From the NCBI RefSeq assembly GCF_002443255.2, contig NW_019211456.1:27401341-27465340 (forward strand): 64,000 nucleotides of DNA, written 5' to 3'. This DNA comes from Varroa destructor. Taxonomy: Eukaryota; Arthropoda; Arachnida; Mesostigmata; Varroidae. The translations under genes were made by a program, and so were the position numbers. Shown piece after piece: positions 38,801-48,466 of the stretch (positions within the stretch are counted from its first letter, which is position 1; each line of letters starts with the position of its first letter). Under the pieces are notes generated by a model. That model ran no database searches and was not told the DNA's origin. It saw nothing but the letters and a program-made list of their open reading frames with translations.

Positions 38801-39438
38801 TGTCGATCCTAATTAAGGTCAGCCTTGAAACCAATTTTAGGCTGAAGTGCCAAACTCATCAATATTTTTCCCGGTAATTAGACTCATTTGATACATTGTC
38901 TGGCAACAATGAAATGACGGGCGACGCGCAATATTCATAAATATGAACGTTATAGATTGAGATAAAACGGGTAGCTGGGTGACCAATGGAGCTATTTTTT
39001 GGTAAGAGTGATTGTTTTACAAAAAGCACCCACCAACAAAGGACAACATTTCTCCGAAGTGGTGATTGTACTTCATTTTCTAGAATATATATATATATAT
39101 ATGTGTGTGTGTGTAGTTGAGCTACAAAGTGTACAGCAGATTTTCCGCTGGCGTTCGTATACAGAGCTTGACCCTGTGTCGATAAGCGTCCCACCGAAGC
39201 CTTCTTAATCTACAGACGCTCATAGGACATTCTTCTGAGAAGTTTTTTCATAGATACAGACATATATATTGTTATATATTTTACGGATTAATGAATTGAT
39301 AATAATAAAATAATGATAATAATACGAAATGAGGCCATACACAACAGAAGAGAGTAAAGAAAAGAGTAATAATTGGTGCGTAAGAGATATGTGCCTAAAA
39401 AAGGTCTCCTGCTGTAGGAGCTCTGCCATTGTTCAATA

Positions 39439-39472
<34 letters not shown>

Positions 39473-42400
39473 ATATACACACTCAAACACGTATATAGTA
39501 TGCTAATATCTACTCGATTATTATGCGTGTCCTCTGGAAAAGCGAGTCCACACGCACCAACACAATACGGCGCGTATCGTTAGTGAATCGGCAACTCTAC
39601 AGCTGTTGCTATCGGTAGCGCACCTCATAAAAATGTACATGTTCCATGTGAAAAACTGTCAAATGTGGTGCAAACGGCTGATTGTGAATGACAGAGTGGT
39701 TGAATGGATGGAGGCACAATAGACAAACATTTCGGGTGTGGGGAACGCAATTATGTGCAATGCTATATGTATATATATACATATATATATGTATATATAT
39801 ATGTGTATATATATATATATATGTATATGTATATATATTCACCTTGGATGACTAAAAAATTGCTATCTTAATTCCTGCCACGATGTTGACATATGTAGAA
39901 ATTGACGTTGCCAAAAAAAATCTATGAAACTGACTTATCAAACTGTGTTTTAGTAATAGCCTTAAACTGAGAGCACTTCGATATTGCCGAACCAAAATTT
40001 CAACAAAAAAGTGCTACGACAAAAATCTGCATAAGAAGGCAACACGGTATCTACAACGAGGGCTTATATAGTGTTGCCTATTCCATTTGCGTTCTCTATT
40101 TTTATTGATGTGTATACTGAAAATGGGTAAACGGGAAAAATTATAAAATTAACAAATTCGATCATGGTAAATTGATTATAGCAAAGGGTGATACCTTTAA
40201 ATAATGCAATTTCCGCGACAGACGAATGAGTTCTGTAAATGTGAGGGTGAGCAATAGGAGAAAATTGAACCGCTACCTATTTCGATCGTTAAAGCACTTA
40301 TATGCTCCTCTATTCGTTTCTATACATTTCTGCGCTACAAACTGTTTTTTATTCAAAGTACATTCCACCGAACGAAGACATATATAATGTTAGATCTAGC
40401 TCGCACTTTTCCAGTAACTGTAAATGGGCTAATAGTTTCGGTATTTGATGGAGTTAATTGATTGTAATTGATGCACAATGTACTTTTATGTATCACTCAC
40501 ATAAACAAAACGTCAGTAAATACATTGTACGTACCTTTGCGTCTATTTACAATGTGTGTTCGATCTGAATATACTGTACGACCCGTTTACCGCTCATATC
40601 AGCCACAGTAATAAGATAAACTGGGCTAGCTCACAGCGTAGATATAAATATAGATTTAAGACAATAAAATGGTTGTACATCATTGTGACATGTGACAAAA
40701 AAATTGAATCCCTTTCAGTGTTATTATTTTCCTAAGTTGGCACATGATTATTGCTTACTAGACATGTATGTACATATATGTATAACTAAACAGTTACAAG
40801 CGTATTTTAAAATTTCAAAATATAACAATAACTTTTGATTTCGATCGATTTTTTAATTGTGTTACATTTTTTGAAGGAAAGTGTGGTGCTAGCTTTTAGA
40901 AAACCATATACGTACCGAAATGTAATTTCTCTATGGCTTGTCGTAGTATGTTAATGGTGAAATGTGCTTGCTCTTGCTTGTGTCTTGCTTCTTTTTAGGG
41001 CATGAAAAGCTACAATTTCTCCGACTTAGGCTGAAGAAATAAACGGGTTAAAGTCCATGTTAGGTATTCTCTGCTCAATCCAGTAAATAAGGCATGACGA
41101 AAAGATCTGCCCTGTCAAGCAACCAGACCGAGTCCATGAGTCTCTTGAGAAGCGTAAGATGGCGGGCTGCATTCATGATTTTCTGTTCGGCGAGTATCTC
41201 ATAGTAGCAGGTGCTTCTTAAGTCTATTGCAAGTACTACCCTTATTTTTCGCCCGAACCTATTCGATACGGCGTCGAACTAGATTTAAGACGTCGCCTCT
41301 ATTATTTTTCTCTTGCTAGATTTCTCGTGTTTAGTCTTCCCCCGACCGATGCCAAACAATAAACCATGCCTCGGCCGTGACGACCTTATTCCCCAGGTTT
41401 TTTTTGCTTAAAGTTCAGCAAATTACTCGTGGAATACACCACATGTATTTACAAGTTAAATTAAGGAGGACCCCCTTTTTTGACTCAGTTACCACATTTT
41501 CAGTATTTAGGCTACGATTTTGTAACATGTTACATGTGAAATGCCAGCTTTGGTAGACGGAACCTTTAGAGTCTAAATTATGCTTTCGTTAACTTCCTTG
41601 ATCGTGGTAATGTATTACTGTCTTTGGGTGGCGGCATCTGGTCATTTTGTTGTTGCTCATTAGCAATCCAATCTCCATTTTTAAAACCTTTGCTCCATTT
41701 ACGCAAAACTCATGTACTTTCGCCTGAGGCCTGTTTGTTCAATATCTTTACCAGTCTTCAATAAATTTCCGTACCACTGTGCTCTTCAAGAAGCAAAAAC
41801 TTGACCACTGAGTACTCAAAACTGATAGATGTTTGTTCTTGAAGTAAACCGAACCGGTTCTCACTCACGAGTTTCTACAAGACTGCACTATTTACCAGAA
41901 ATTTTGTCTGTTAGCGATAAGTAGCTTCAAAGCTCAATTTCAATGTCGGCCAGGTTCGCTTGTAACAGTTTACATATATATATGTACATATATATATATG
42001 GCCGTTTAGTATGAAACGGGATACCGTAAACTAAGTTTTTGAAACATATTTTCCGCAAGCGGAGCTCTTTATTTCGTATCGAAGTATGCACTGTCATTAT
42101 TTATGAGGCTCTGCTTCTGGACCGTCACTCATATATTCCGCTGCTATAGAAATTTTGTAATGTAATGTCAAATGTAAATAATTTTTTCTATTAAGAAGTT
42201 GTCCATCTTTTGAAGAAATGGTAATCTGTGAGAGCGATGCCTGGTGAGTATGGTGGGTGATAGAAAATCCCTGACTCGCTCTTGCATTTTTGCCACCCTC
42301 CTTCTTGCAGAAGTCGAGCATTTTTGTGCACTAGGAGTGGTTAGACTTTAGTCTTAGTTGCTTCATGCGGAATTTATTCATCATTTCCTCCGATCTCTCG

Positions 42401-45400
42401 AATCAGGATTCATAAAGCTGTAGTAGGTAACAGTCAGTTACCGTTTAATAAATATACTGGAGTAGCAGTAGCGTAATTTCATCGCTGTCATGATAGTACG
42501 GTAACGGCATAATTTTAATTAAAGCACGCATTATTTGGCGCATGAGAATTAAACTCGTATTACGGGATCACAGGATGAATAGAGCACGATAATCGAACTT
42601 TTTAAAAAAGACTGTAACTGAACAACTTAAGCAAACTAACGGAGCTACTAAATAAGTGTTAGCGATTTTCTAAAACAGGGCAGTAAGGTAGCCCGCAAAG
42701 TCACGGAATGACATGCAAGGAGCTCACCCTTTTTAAGCAATTAGTGGAATGAACGTGTTTACCTACTAAATCTAGACCCAAAACCGTATAGAAAATCGTG
42801 TAAATACAGTCAGTTTAGTACTAGAAAAAGTCAGCCGCTTGAAGCAATGCTTAACGGTTGAACCGGATTAAAATATAAAAACATTGAATAAAGGATAATC
42901 GGCGCACGAAACAGAAAAATCTAGATAGAACAACGAGGAAGACAAAAGCGGCGTAACGGCCATAGTGCAACCGACTTACTGAACAACTACCACGGGTTTA
43001 GAACTCAGGTTTAAGCACAGCAGGTTTGAGCTTAAGTTAGCTTTGAAATTGTAACAGGATAGAATTAAACAGTGTTCGGAGTGTATGCAATGTGGGTAGT
43101 AAGGGTATTGTAAGGGTAAAAATGGGTAGTGAAATCACAAATTGTAAACCCAATTCTTCTGAAAAAGCCAGTTCATTAGTAACCAGTTCTCATGATCATT
43201 AGTTGGGTACATGCACACTGATGGGGTCTTCACTTGCAAATTTGTTCTTATATCAAATTATTGTACTTTATTCTTTATTATAGTTCGTAGGAAGTAAATT
43301 GGTAGGTTGGTAAGAAGTACGATTGAGTAATAAAGCATCTTTTATGTGGAGATGCTGTTGGTCAAATAAATTCGGCAGACTAGAAGCCTTTTCGTCATTG
43401 ACAAGAATCATGGTCTAAAGCACATATAAACCGTATGGTACTACCAGTCAAGTAAAGGATTAATATTATCCATGTAATAACATTATGGAGCTTGCAGTGA
43501 CTAGATTAAATTTATCGTGAACAAATAACTTTATGAATGTGATATTGAAATGGCGATTGCCTAGCCTATTGCCTCATAATGATTTTTTAACATAAATACT
43601 GGAACGAATTTTATTTTTCTGCTCCTACTGATGCATACTCCAGTCCTACACATGTATCTATTCATAGGTAGCGATCGTACTTACTCAGCTAAGCCATCCC
43701 AGATGGCCAATGCGGTTCGTAAAAGAACTTCGTTACCCTCGAGCAGAGTCAGGTCCCAGACCCGCAAAACACTCGTTGGCGGAAGACAGGTTGAAAAAAG
43801 CGTCAAGAACCATTGCATCGTAAAGACGTTAGTTAGCGGTGGCTCATAACTGCTAGTATTGTTTCCTGTAAGCAGCCAACATTAGTCATATTGTGTTATG
43901 TTTTATTTTTCAGCAACCTCTGGTTGGTACATAGTTTTTACTCATCGTATGAGCACGAGAATTACGCCGGTTCTGAACTCTGAGATATTATTAGGTAGTC
44001 CTCCAGGACAGAGCCCACGGCAGAACTGAGCCTGTCTCAGTACCCACCGAAATCCACGAAGTGCAGCTCCTTACATTGATGAAAAACAACTTTAACGTTA
44101 AGTACTATATGCCATTTTTGTTTCTATCGGTTATTAGCTAACGGTCTGTAGGTCTGGCTAGACTTCTCCAACAGATTTAGCAAGCGGCATGGTAACAATA
44201 TATCAGAGGAATTATTTGCGATGCTGAAATTTGCATTAGGAATAGACGCATGGTCGCGGTTACCGTAATAGCGCGCGTGTAAACCACATGTGCTAATACT
44301 TCCTCGGAGGCTTGAGACAGACCATATAAAAATGGTCAAAAAACGCAACCAAAGCTAGATTGGCGCTGAAGCTCTTCTTGTAGATGTCATCCGAGGCACT
44401 TTGATAGATGTGAGAAGGCAGGACAGGCGATTAAAGGAGGAAGGAATACAAATGTATATTATATGTATTTGTGTAACTGTGTCTAAACTAAATGTTAGAT
44501 ATTGCTGTGAATCTCATCAGTACAATAGTGCTTGTCAGATGGATTAATAATTAAAATCAGAAATATATGCACGTCAGTCTTCGATTATTAGAAGTCAAAT
44601 TGTTAGATTAATCGTGGTTACCTGCGGTTCCATCATTAGCTTCCAGCTGTAGCTTGTCTAAGTGTTTGGCAAGGGCAGCCAATCGAAGTCGAAGTAAATC
44701 TCGGAACACGGCCATGTCCACGGAAAGTCCGCGAAGATCGTTAGCAAAGTAGCCATCGGGCAGCACACCCTCGATTAGATAGAGCATCATCTTGAAGCCG
44801 ATTCGAGTAAGCAAACACGGGTGTCCAGTATACAAAGAGCAAACGTTCTATGTAAAATGGTGACCGTAATGTAAAGAGTTTTTCTTACGCTCATTCTTCT
44901 TTGACTCGTGTTTTTAATGGAAATTTCGTTTATTAAAAACGGGAGTCAGAATGAATGATTAAGAAACTGGCGAGCCTTACACGCGGTGCGTCATACAATG
45001 CTTAGACAATTAAGGATTGATTTTTACCGAGTGATTATCTTACAGCAATAATCGTTATTAAGTTATATTCATCTGATTTATGTATTAGGCTTTAGCCTCT
45101 GCATTCTCATTGCCTCTCTATTGCATCTAGATGAATTGAACAACTATCCCTATTTCGATACCGTTGAGGGAATTTTAAAAACATTTTTTACACATATACT
45201 GTATTTAATTATATACCAAATATCATTTCACTATGTTAAGATACAATATAACTATATATCTGTATAAACATGCCCGCCCCATAAGATCTGTGTATTTAGA
45301 TTTAAAATGTTTGCATCAGCGAGAAAAACATAAAGCTTTTATTATTTTTTAAAAACCCGTTGCCTGTTCGCAAAGCTTGCGGTCGGCCCATACCAAATAC

Positions 45401-46041
45401 GCCTTAAAAGTATATCGAATTTTAAATGATGATAAAATTTCATATGGATGTAGCATTATTGTACCTTAAGGGCGTCCTCCTCATTCCACTCAACGACTTG
45501 TAATACAAGAGCTGCAAGCAAATTGAACCCCTGGCAGTAGCCGACGTGCTTATTAAATCGTGCGTATGCCAATAGCACGCGTTTCAGGAGGGCTTGGTTC
45601 TGCTCTGCCGCTTCATTGTCACCTGTAAACACACAAAAACAGCAACAGAAATGAAGACCAAAATTATGTGCATTAGCCGCTGTACACAGTTTCCAGATTT
45701 GGATATGATGCTCATGAAGTCATTTTGGTTATTTATCAAACGCCAGAAATCTCATAACGACAGAAAGGATCAGTCTCGGTATGGTGTCAGTATGACAAGA
45801 TGATCCAAAATGTGACAAACAATTTTTGAGTTAATTGAGTCTGATAATAGTATTGCTAACTGTTGATCTGAGGAATTGTACCTGTGAGGTGAGAACAGCC
45901 CGTTCGGTGAAGGTCTTTAACAATCTGAACTCCGAGGGCGTCATCATCAGGATTAGTGCGCTCGTTTAGGCAACTTCGGCAAGTGGCTGGCCAGTCTAAT
46001 TGTCGATAGACGATATACCGGTCCGCTAACGTCAACCAAAG
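29872..46041 (-). CDS. TBC1D30: TBC1D30-type Rab GTPase-activating protein, 5' incomplete
   Basis: Vertebrate TBC1D30 is a Rab8-directed GAP linked to cilia and membrane traffic. Eight exons in 5'-3' order, all phase-compatible, give 822 residues: 46041-45882, 45622-45465, 44790-44622, 43865-43685, 32787-32558, 32160-31937, 31413-31087, 30891-29872.

They read WLTLADRY, NPDDDALGVQIVKDLHRTG (IxxDxxR arginine finger), VGYCQGFNLLAAL (YxQ glutamine finger), SVDMAVFRDLLRLRL, YEPPLTNVFTMQWFLTLFS, VDSADEFYSIMG and FPFPQLQELREKYTFDI. Then comes the family's DINTLKRQYAKLRDRQR coiled segment. The Ser-rich tail (last 340 codons, single exon) is divergent. Both catalytic fingers are kept, so GAP activity is expected.

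The start is missing: exons for the part before WLTLA were not found and may be in the N gap at 46930-47029 or beyond. The acceptor at 31413 is weak. The 10.9-kb intron 32788-43684 hosts two other genes. Confidence 0.93.
33250..34180. promoter_or_regulatory. GC-richer region upstream of ARP5
   Basis: This part of the TBC1D30 intron is GC-richer than its surroundings and has long overlapping ORFs on both strands (33396-33728 plus, 33486-33875 minus) plus a CTGCTG run near 33618. It is the likely promoter and leader of ARP5. A 5' exon of the downstream zinc-finger gene is also possible. I see no protein resemblance in either ORF. Confidence 0.4.
34181..36004 (+). CDS. ARP5: Actin-related protein 5 (INO80 complex subunit)
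   Basis: ARP5 is a nuclear actin-fold protein. With Ies6 it forms a module of the INO80 chromatin remodeller that couples ATP hydrolysis to nucleosome sliding. The single 607-codon ORF has the same length as human ACTR5. Landmarks in order: VDNGSYECKAGW (first phosphate loop, about residue 38); HPIVMTEPLCNPNYYRQF and LLFECYDVPSVMFGIDS; VIGLGHSVSQVVPVLNG (second phosphate loop); SGYLQRLLQLKHP; a charged helical insertion typical of ARP5 (about residues 300-440); then GTERYRAPEVLFQPS, IFVTGGPATLPGLKERLE and DAWNGAR near the C-terminus.

The ORF is intact, has no introns and lies inside an intron of TBC1D30 on the opposite strand. That arrangement, with the GC-richer leader region, could reflect retroposition that became the functional copy. 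A family member with no introns by loss is the alternative. Confidence 0.96.
   Translation: MESNDRKLTVFEIPDLFKVPDPVFTYEEACRDKTIVVDNGSYECKAGWSFDTKPRMVFRNHSTKVRGQKGSDIYVGNDIANYEASGWMPMKSPFEKNIVTHPEIQEHIMDHIFTHLGFSSEQDKIDHPIVMTEPLCNPNYYRQFIAELLFECYDVPSVMFGIDSVLSLEYNIPDVQDALVIGLGHSVSQVVPVLNGEIGFKQARRVSYGGQNISGYLQRLLQLKHPHLTVAIGAIKSEYLTHTYCRYALDYEEQVLRFCDPVFADEHTIRVQLPLNSVQTSTSATTTSGKMDVCLAIVHRVECVMSRRYKAKWIHSQEKLKQMLLIQEIVTAEEDSRMRAKLITDLGFDSLDEIEAAISELQQKVDLVLQSELPPEVELCHFSDPDSWLAALRRAREDLTYRISQAELNNLPHQPSGEVGARISDVDMLDRIELIIFETEREFKRSTVLNTDNLNSSAGISQFYQLVLGTERYRAPEVLFQPSAMLGLDQAGIVETIDRVLQQLSPDEQNKVAERIFVTGGPATLPGLKERLEREIRALRPFGIGFNVIMAKDAALDAWNGARMVALNESLKSIAVTKKDYDELGPDYIKNYKCSNVYAPSPLVVRI
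36212..36217 (+). terminator. Polyadenylation signal AATAAA for ARP5
   Basis: A canonical AATAAA lies about 208 nt after the ARP5 stop, in AT-rich DNA, at a normal 3'UTR distance. Confidence 0.55.
37038..37438 (+). CDS. C2H2 zinc-finger protein, 3' exon with four fingers
   Basis: The exon follows a TTCATTTGCAG acceptor (a second possible acceptor is CTCCGCAG at about 37078) and ends at TAG 37436-37438. It encodes four tandem C2H2 fingers. Fingers 1-3 are CX2CX12HX3H, beginning CAECPFS, CRFCDFK and CRFCQRAF; finger 4 is CX2CX12HX4H, beginning CDACNYK. Linkers are non-canonical after finger 1 (NKHNAKY) and TGDKPF and TGEYPY after fingers 2 and 3, close to the DNA-binding TGEKP type. The protein is probably a nuclear sequence-specific DNA-binding factor.

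No ATG lies in frame inside the exon before the fingers, so at least one 5' exon is needed. I did not find it; the region between the ARP5 stop and 37037, or the GC-richer block at 33.3-34.2 kb, are candidates. I cannot name an ortholog. Confidence 0.85.
39085..39114. repeat. Compound (AT)n(GT)n microsatellite
   Basis: About nine AT units pass directly into six GT units. Confidence 0.95.
39442..39469. repeat. (TA)14 microsatellite
   Basis: An uninterrupted TA run. Confidence 0.95.
39764..39838. repeat. Imperfect TA/TGTA microsatellite
   Basis: About 75 nt of TA units with spaced GTATA interruptions. It is the longest of three simple repeats within 760 nt. Confidence 0.95.
41972..41999. repeat. 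Short TA/TGTA repeat beside the mariner fossil
   Basis: TA units broken by GTAC. It directly abuts the likely 3' end of the mariner fossil at 42.0 kb; mariners insert at TA. Confidence 0.85.
42000..42328 (-). mobile_element. Mariner transposase fossil, C-terminal end
   Basis: On the minus strand a frame reads KNARLLQEGGW, then YHPPYSPGIALTDYHFF. This is the mariner catalytic block around the second and third Asp of DD34D (DNARPH ... HPPYSPDLAPSDYHLF). The second Asp is replaced by Lys. The spacing to the third Asp is 32 residues, not 34, so two codons are missing. After a frameshift, NNDSAYFD matches the usual end of the protein, followed by a stop. The plus-strand sequence at about 42001-42018, CCGTTTAGTATGAAACGG, may be the 3' terminal repeat, but I found no partner. 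The N-terminal half is absent, and the copy is inactive. Confidence 0.72.
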
Positions 46042-46929
46042 CTGAATAAAGCAAGATAAAATCGACATATAAGTAAGGACTTTAGACCAAAGTCGTACTT
46101 GAAATAATTCCTACCATAAAGTGTTTATGAATAAGGCATTGATTTTTCAGTCTCCATTCAGGTACAACGTATCTGCATAAAAACAAACGATGTGTAGACT
46201 TGCGGAAAAACCTGTTGTTATTATTTGCTTTAGTAACTGAACTATCCTCTGTTGAAAATGATAACTGCGTTGGAAACGGGGTGGCACTGCTTTAGGCATT
46301 TGTGCACTACTCAGTATTATTTTAATTCTTGGTGTGTTTTGGAAAGCACCCTTTGCTTTTCTGATAAATTGCACAAAAAAATATTATTATTATATATATT
46401 TTATTATGGCCTTATTTCGTTGAATATGCGTTAAGCCTTAGATAAACTCTTGTGAATCAAGATAAATAATATGATGTAATAAAACATATAGTAACAATAA
46501 TATCAAGTAGCTTGAACCGTATTGCATTTTTATTAATTTACTTTATATTTCTCGTTTTTTTTTTTGGTTATTTGTCAGGTATTTTTAACACTATCGGCTA
46601 TCTTTCTGTGCAAATAAGTTCTCAAATTCAATTTTCATATCCACTAGGAAGTCTATTTATTGCTTGTTTGTTAGTAGCCGATGGTTATACGTCATTGAAA
46701 TATCTGTGAGTAGGTGTAAAGTGTATGATGACTGGCTTATAGGTGAGAGAAAAATTTGAAGGGGCTTGCTTGGCTTAAAAAGTTATATCTTTGGTATAAA
46801 AAATGTATTTTAGTCGACTTTTCTGACTTGCCGAACACCTTCAATCACTTTTGAAAGAAATTACAAGTTAAATAAGCCTTAATCTCTTATCTATAGAGTT
46901 CTCAACAGATACTAAAAAAAAAAGATTAT
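46042..46929. other. DNA 5' of the first found TBC1D30 exon
   Basis: The missing TBC1D30 N-terminal exons could lie here, but nothing on the minus strand resembles them. ORFs 46147-46374 (minus) and 46512-46709 (plus) look like chance. Confidence 0.4.
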
Positions 46930-47029
46930 NNNNNNNNNNNNNNNNNNNNNNNNNNNNNNNNNNNNNNNNNNNNNNNNNNNNNNNNNNNNNNNNNNNNNNN
47001 NNNNNNNNNNNNNNNNNNNNNNNNNNNNN
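46930..47029. other. Assembly gap, 100 N
   Basis: Exactly 100 N, the conventional size for a scaffold gap of unknown length. Sequence of any length may be missing between TBC1D30 and Rac1. Confidence 0.99.
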
Positions 47030-48466
47030 ATTGAAGATGTGTCAATATTGAGCCTTTTTTGTCTTTCCCGGGCTGTTTTTTTGTTTTAGTAATATTCTGC
47101 AATTATCTGCATTCATCCGTAGGATTACCCAGAGATCTATAACATAATTCGCATATCTCGTTTAATTAAACATTCGTTCACTTTGCAATTTCCAAGAACC
47201 GTAAGTTCTCCTTGAACTATTTAAATTTTGTTATGTTCAGAAAAGTAAGTTTTGACCAGTAAAACCATACATGTAGATCTGGATCGATATCCTAACCTTA
47301 ACTTTACGTCGTTCCAACAAACTGAATATTTGAAGCCAATTCTAACTATATTAACAACGGCAAAGTCTAATGAAAATGTTAATAATATAAATCACCTTGC
47401 TTAATGCCCAAGCTTAACTTTTCCTTCCCTTCCAGTCCTCCAAAATCCATCTCGCTATCGACAGTGTCCTTTCCATACGTTGGTTCTATGTCATCCCTCG
47501 TCTTTTGCGCTAGCCTCCCTTTTTTCACTGCATCTCGGTGCTTTTGTCTACGGTATTTCGTTGAGATGTTGAGCTCCGTCTGATCTCTGTCCTTCGTCTG
47601 AGTTTCTCTTCAGAGTTCCTCACCCACTTGCGTTCGAGTGGACGAGGTTCCGTTCTCAATAGCGCAATGCGCTTAATGGGTATCGGCTCGTTGCAGTACC
47701 TCATGCTTTACGGTCTGGTTGCCCATTCAACTGGCAGCGCAATTTCTCTCTTTGACTCGACCCTCTCCCACCCGCGACCAATCGCCCTACCCTAGGCAAG
47801 ATCATCATCGTTACTTCGTAGGCGGGATGTCTTTTTAAGGATAACGACGCCATATTTTGTGTTGTGGTGACAAGTGGAGTGTGTGAGAGCAGACTGGCGG
47901 CACAAGCAGTCAGCTAGCTAGCTTTAGTCTGTTTATTGGCCTGGTGCTGACCAGTGTGCTTGGCTGCCAGTTGTCATAGTAGTTGTGGAGGTGTAATCGT
48001 GCGGCTGGCGGTGCTAAGGGAACGAGCGGGAATCGTGTGCCGTAGTGAGTGCAGGTTGCTGGAGTGCGCCTGGGGAGCGCCTGTGCTTGCCGCCGTCGTG
48101 GGCAGGTCCGTCCATCATTGTTCGGCCACCCACCTGGGCTCGACCTCACCGAGGCAAAGGCAGACCATTGTAGCTGTGCTACTGCTTTTGTTATTTATCA
48201 TTATGACATTCAGCAACGAGTAATTATTGTTATCGTTTATGAGTGGCGCTAATGGTCGGCTTGTAGGTTCACAAAAGAAAGCAAAAGAACCCAACAAAAA
48301 GTGCGTTGTACTAGTGGTGCAAGACAGAACACAAACAACGGAATTTTAGTGGAAGGTGAAACAACCTTTAAAGGATACACATTCAGTTAGAAAGAGCGAC
48401 GACCAATTCGGCCGGCATTTTGTCGAGCGCACCCTTCTGTCGTATCGGTCAAGTGCAAATCATATG
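47030..48466. promoter_or_regulatory. Rac1 upstream region and 5' leader
   Basis: From about 47.4 kb the sequence becomes GC-richer up to the Rac1 start, with ORFs on both strands that resemble nothing (47910-48149 minus, 47954-48223 plus). This fits a promoter plus untranslated leader. A minus-strand open stretch (about 47400-47590) ends at a plausible donor (G|GTGATT at 47395) and is Lys/Arg-rich. It might be a 5' exon of TBC1D30 or chance. Confidence 0.5.

Larger units (their letters stand above)
37439..43684. other. Intronic DNA of TBC1D30 after the zinc-finger gene
   Basis: No further gene recognised. Contents: a microsatellite cluster at 39.1-39.8 kb, a TA/TGTA run at 41972-41999, and a mariner fossil at about 42.0-42.3 kb. 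ORFs 37570-37842, 38386-38799 (minus) and 38859-39194 (minus) have no family resemblance. Confidence 0.5.

Noticed and set aside
41300..41860. Minus-strand peptide shreds that looked transposase-like
   Set aside because: Many stops and no motif I could assign to a family; only the 42.0-42.3 kb part is recognisable.
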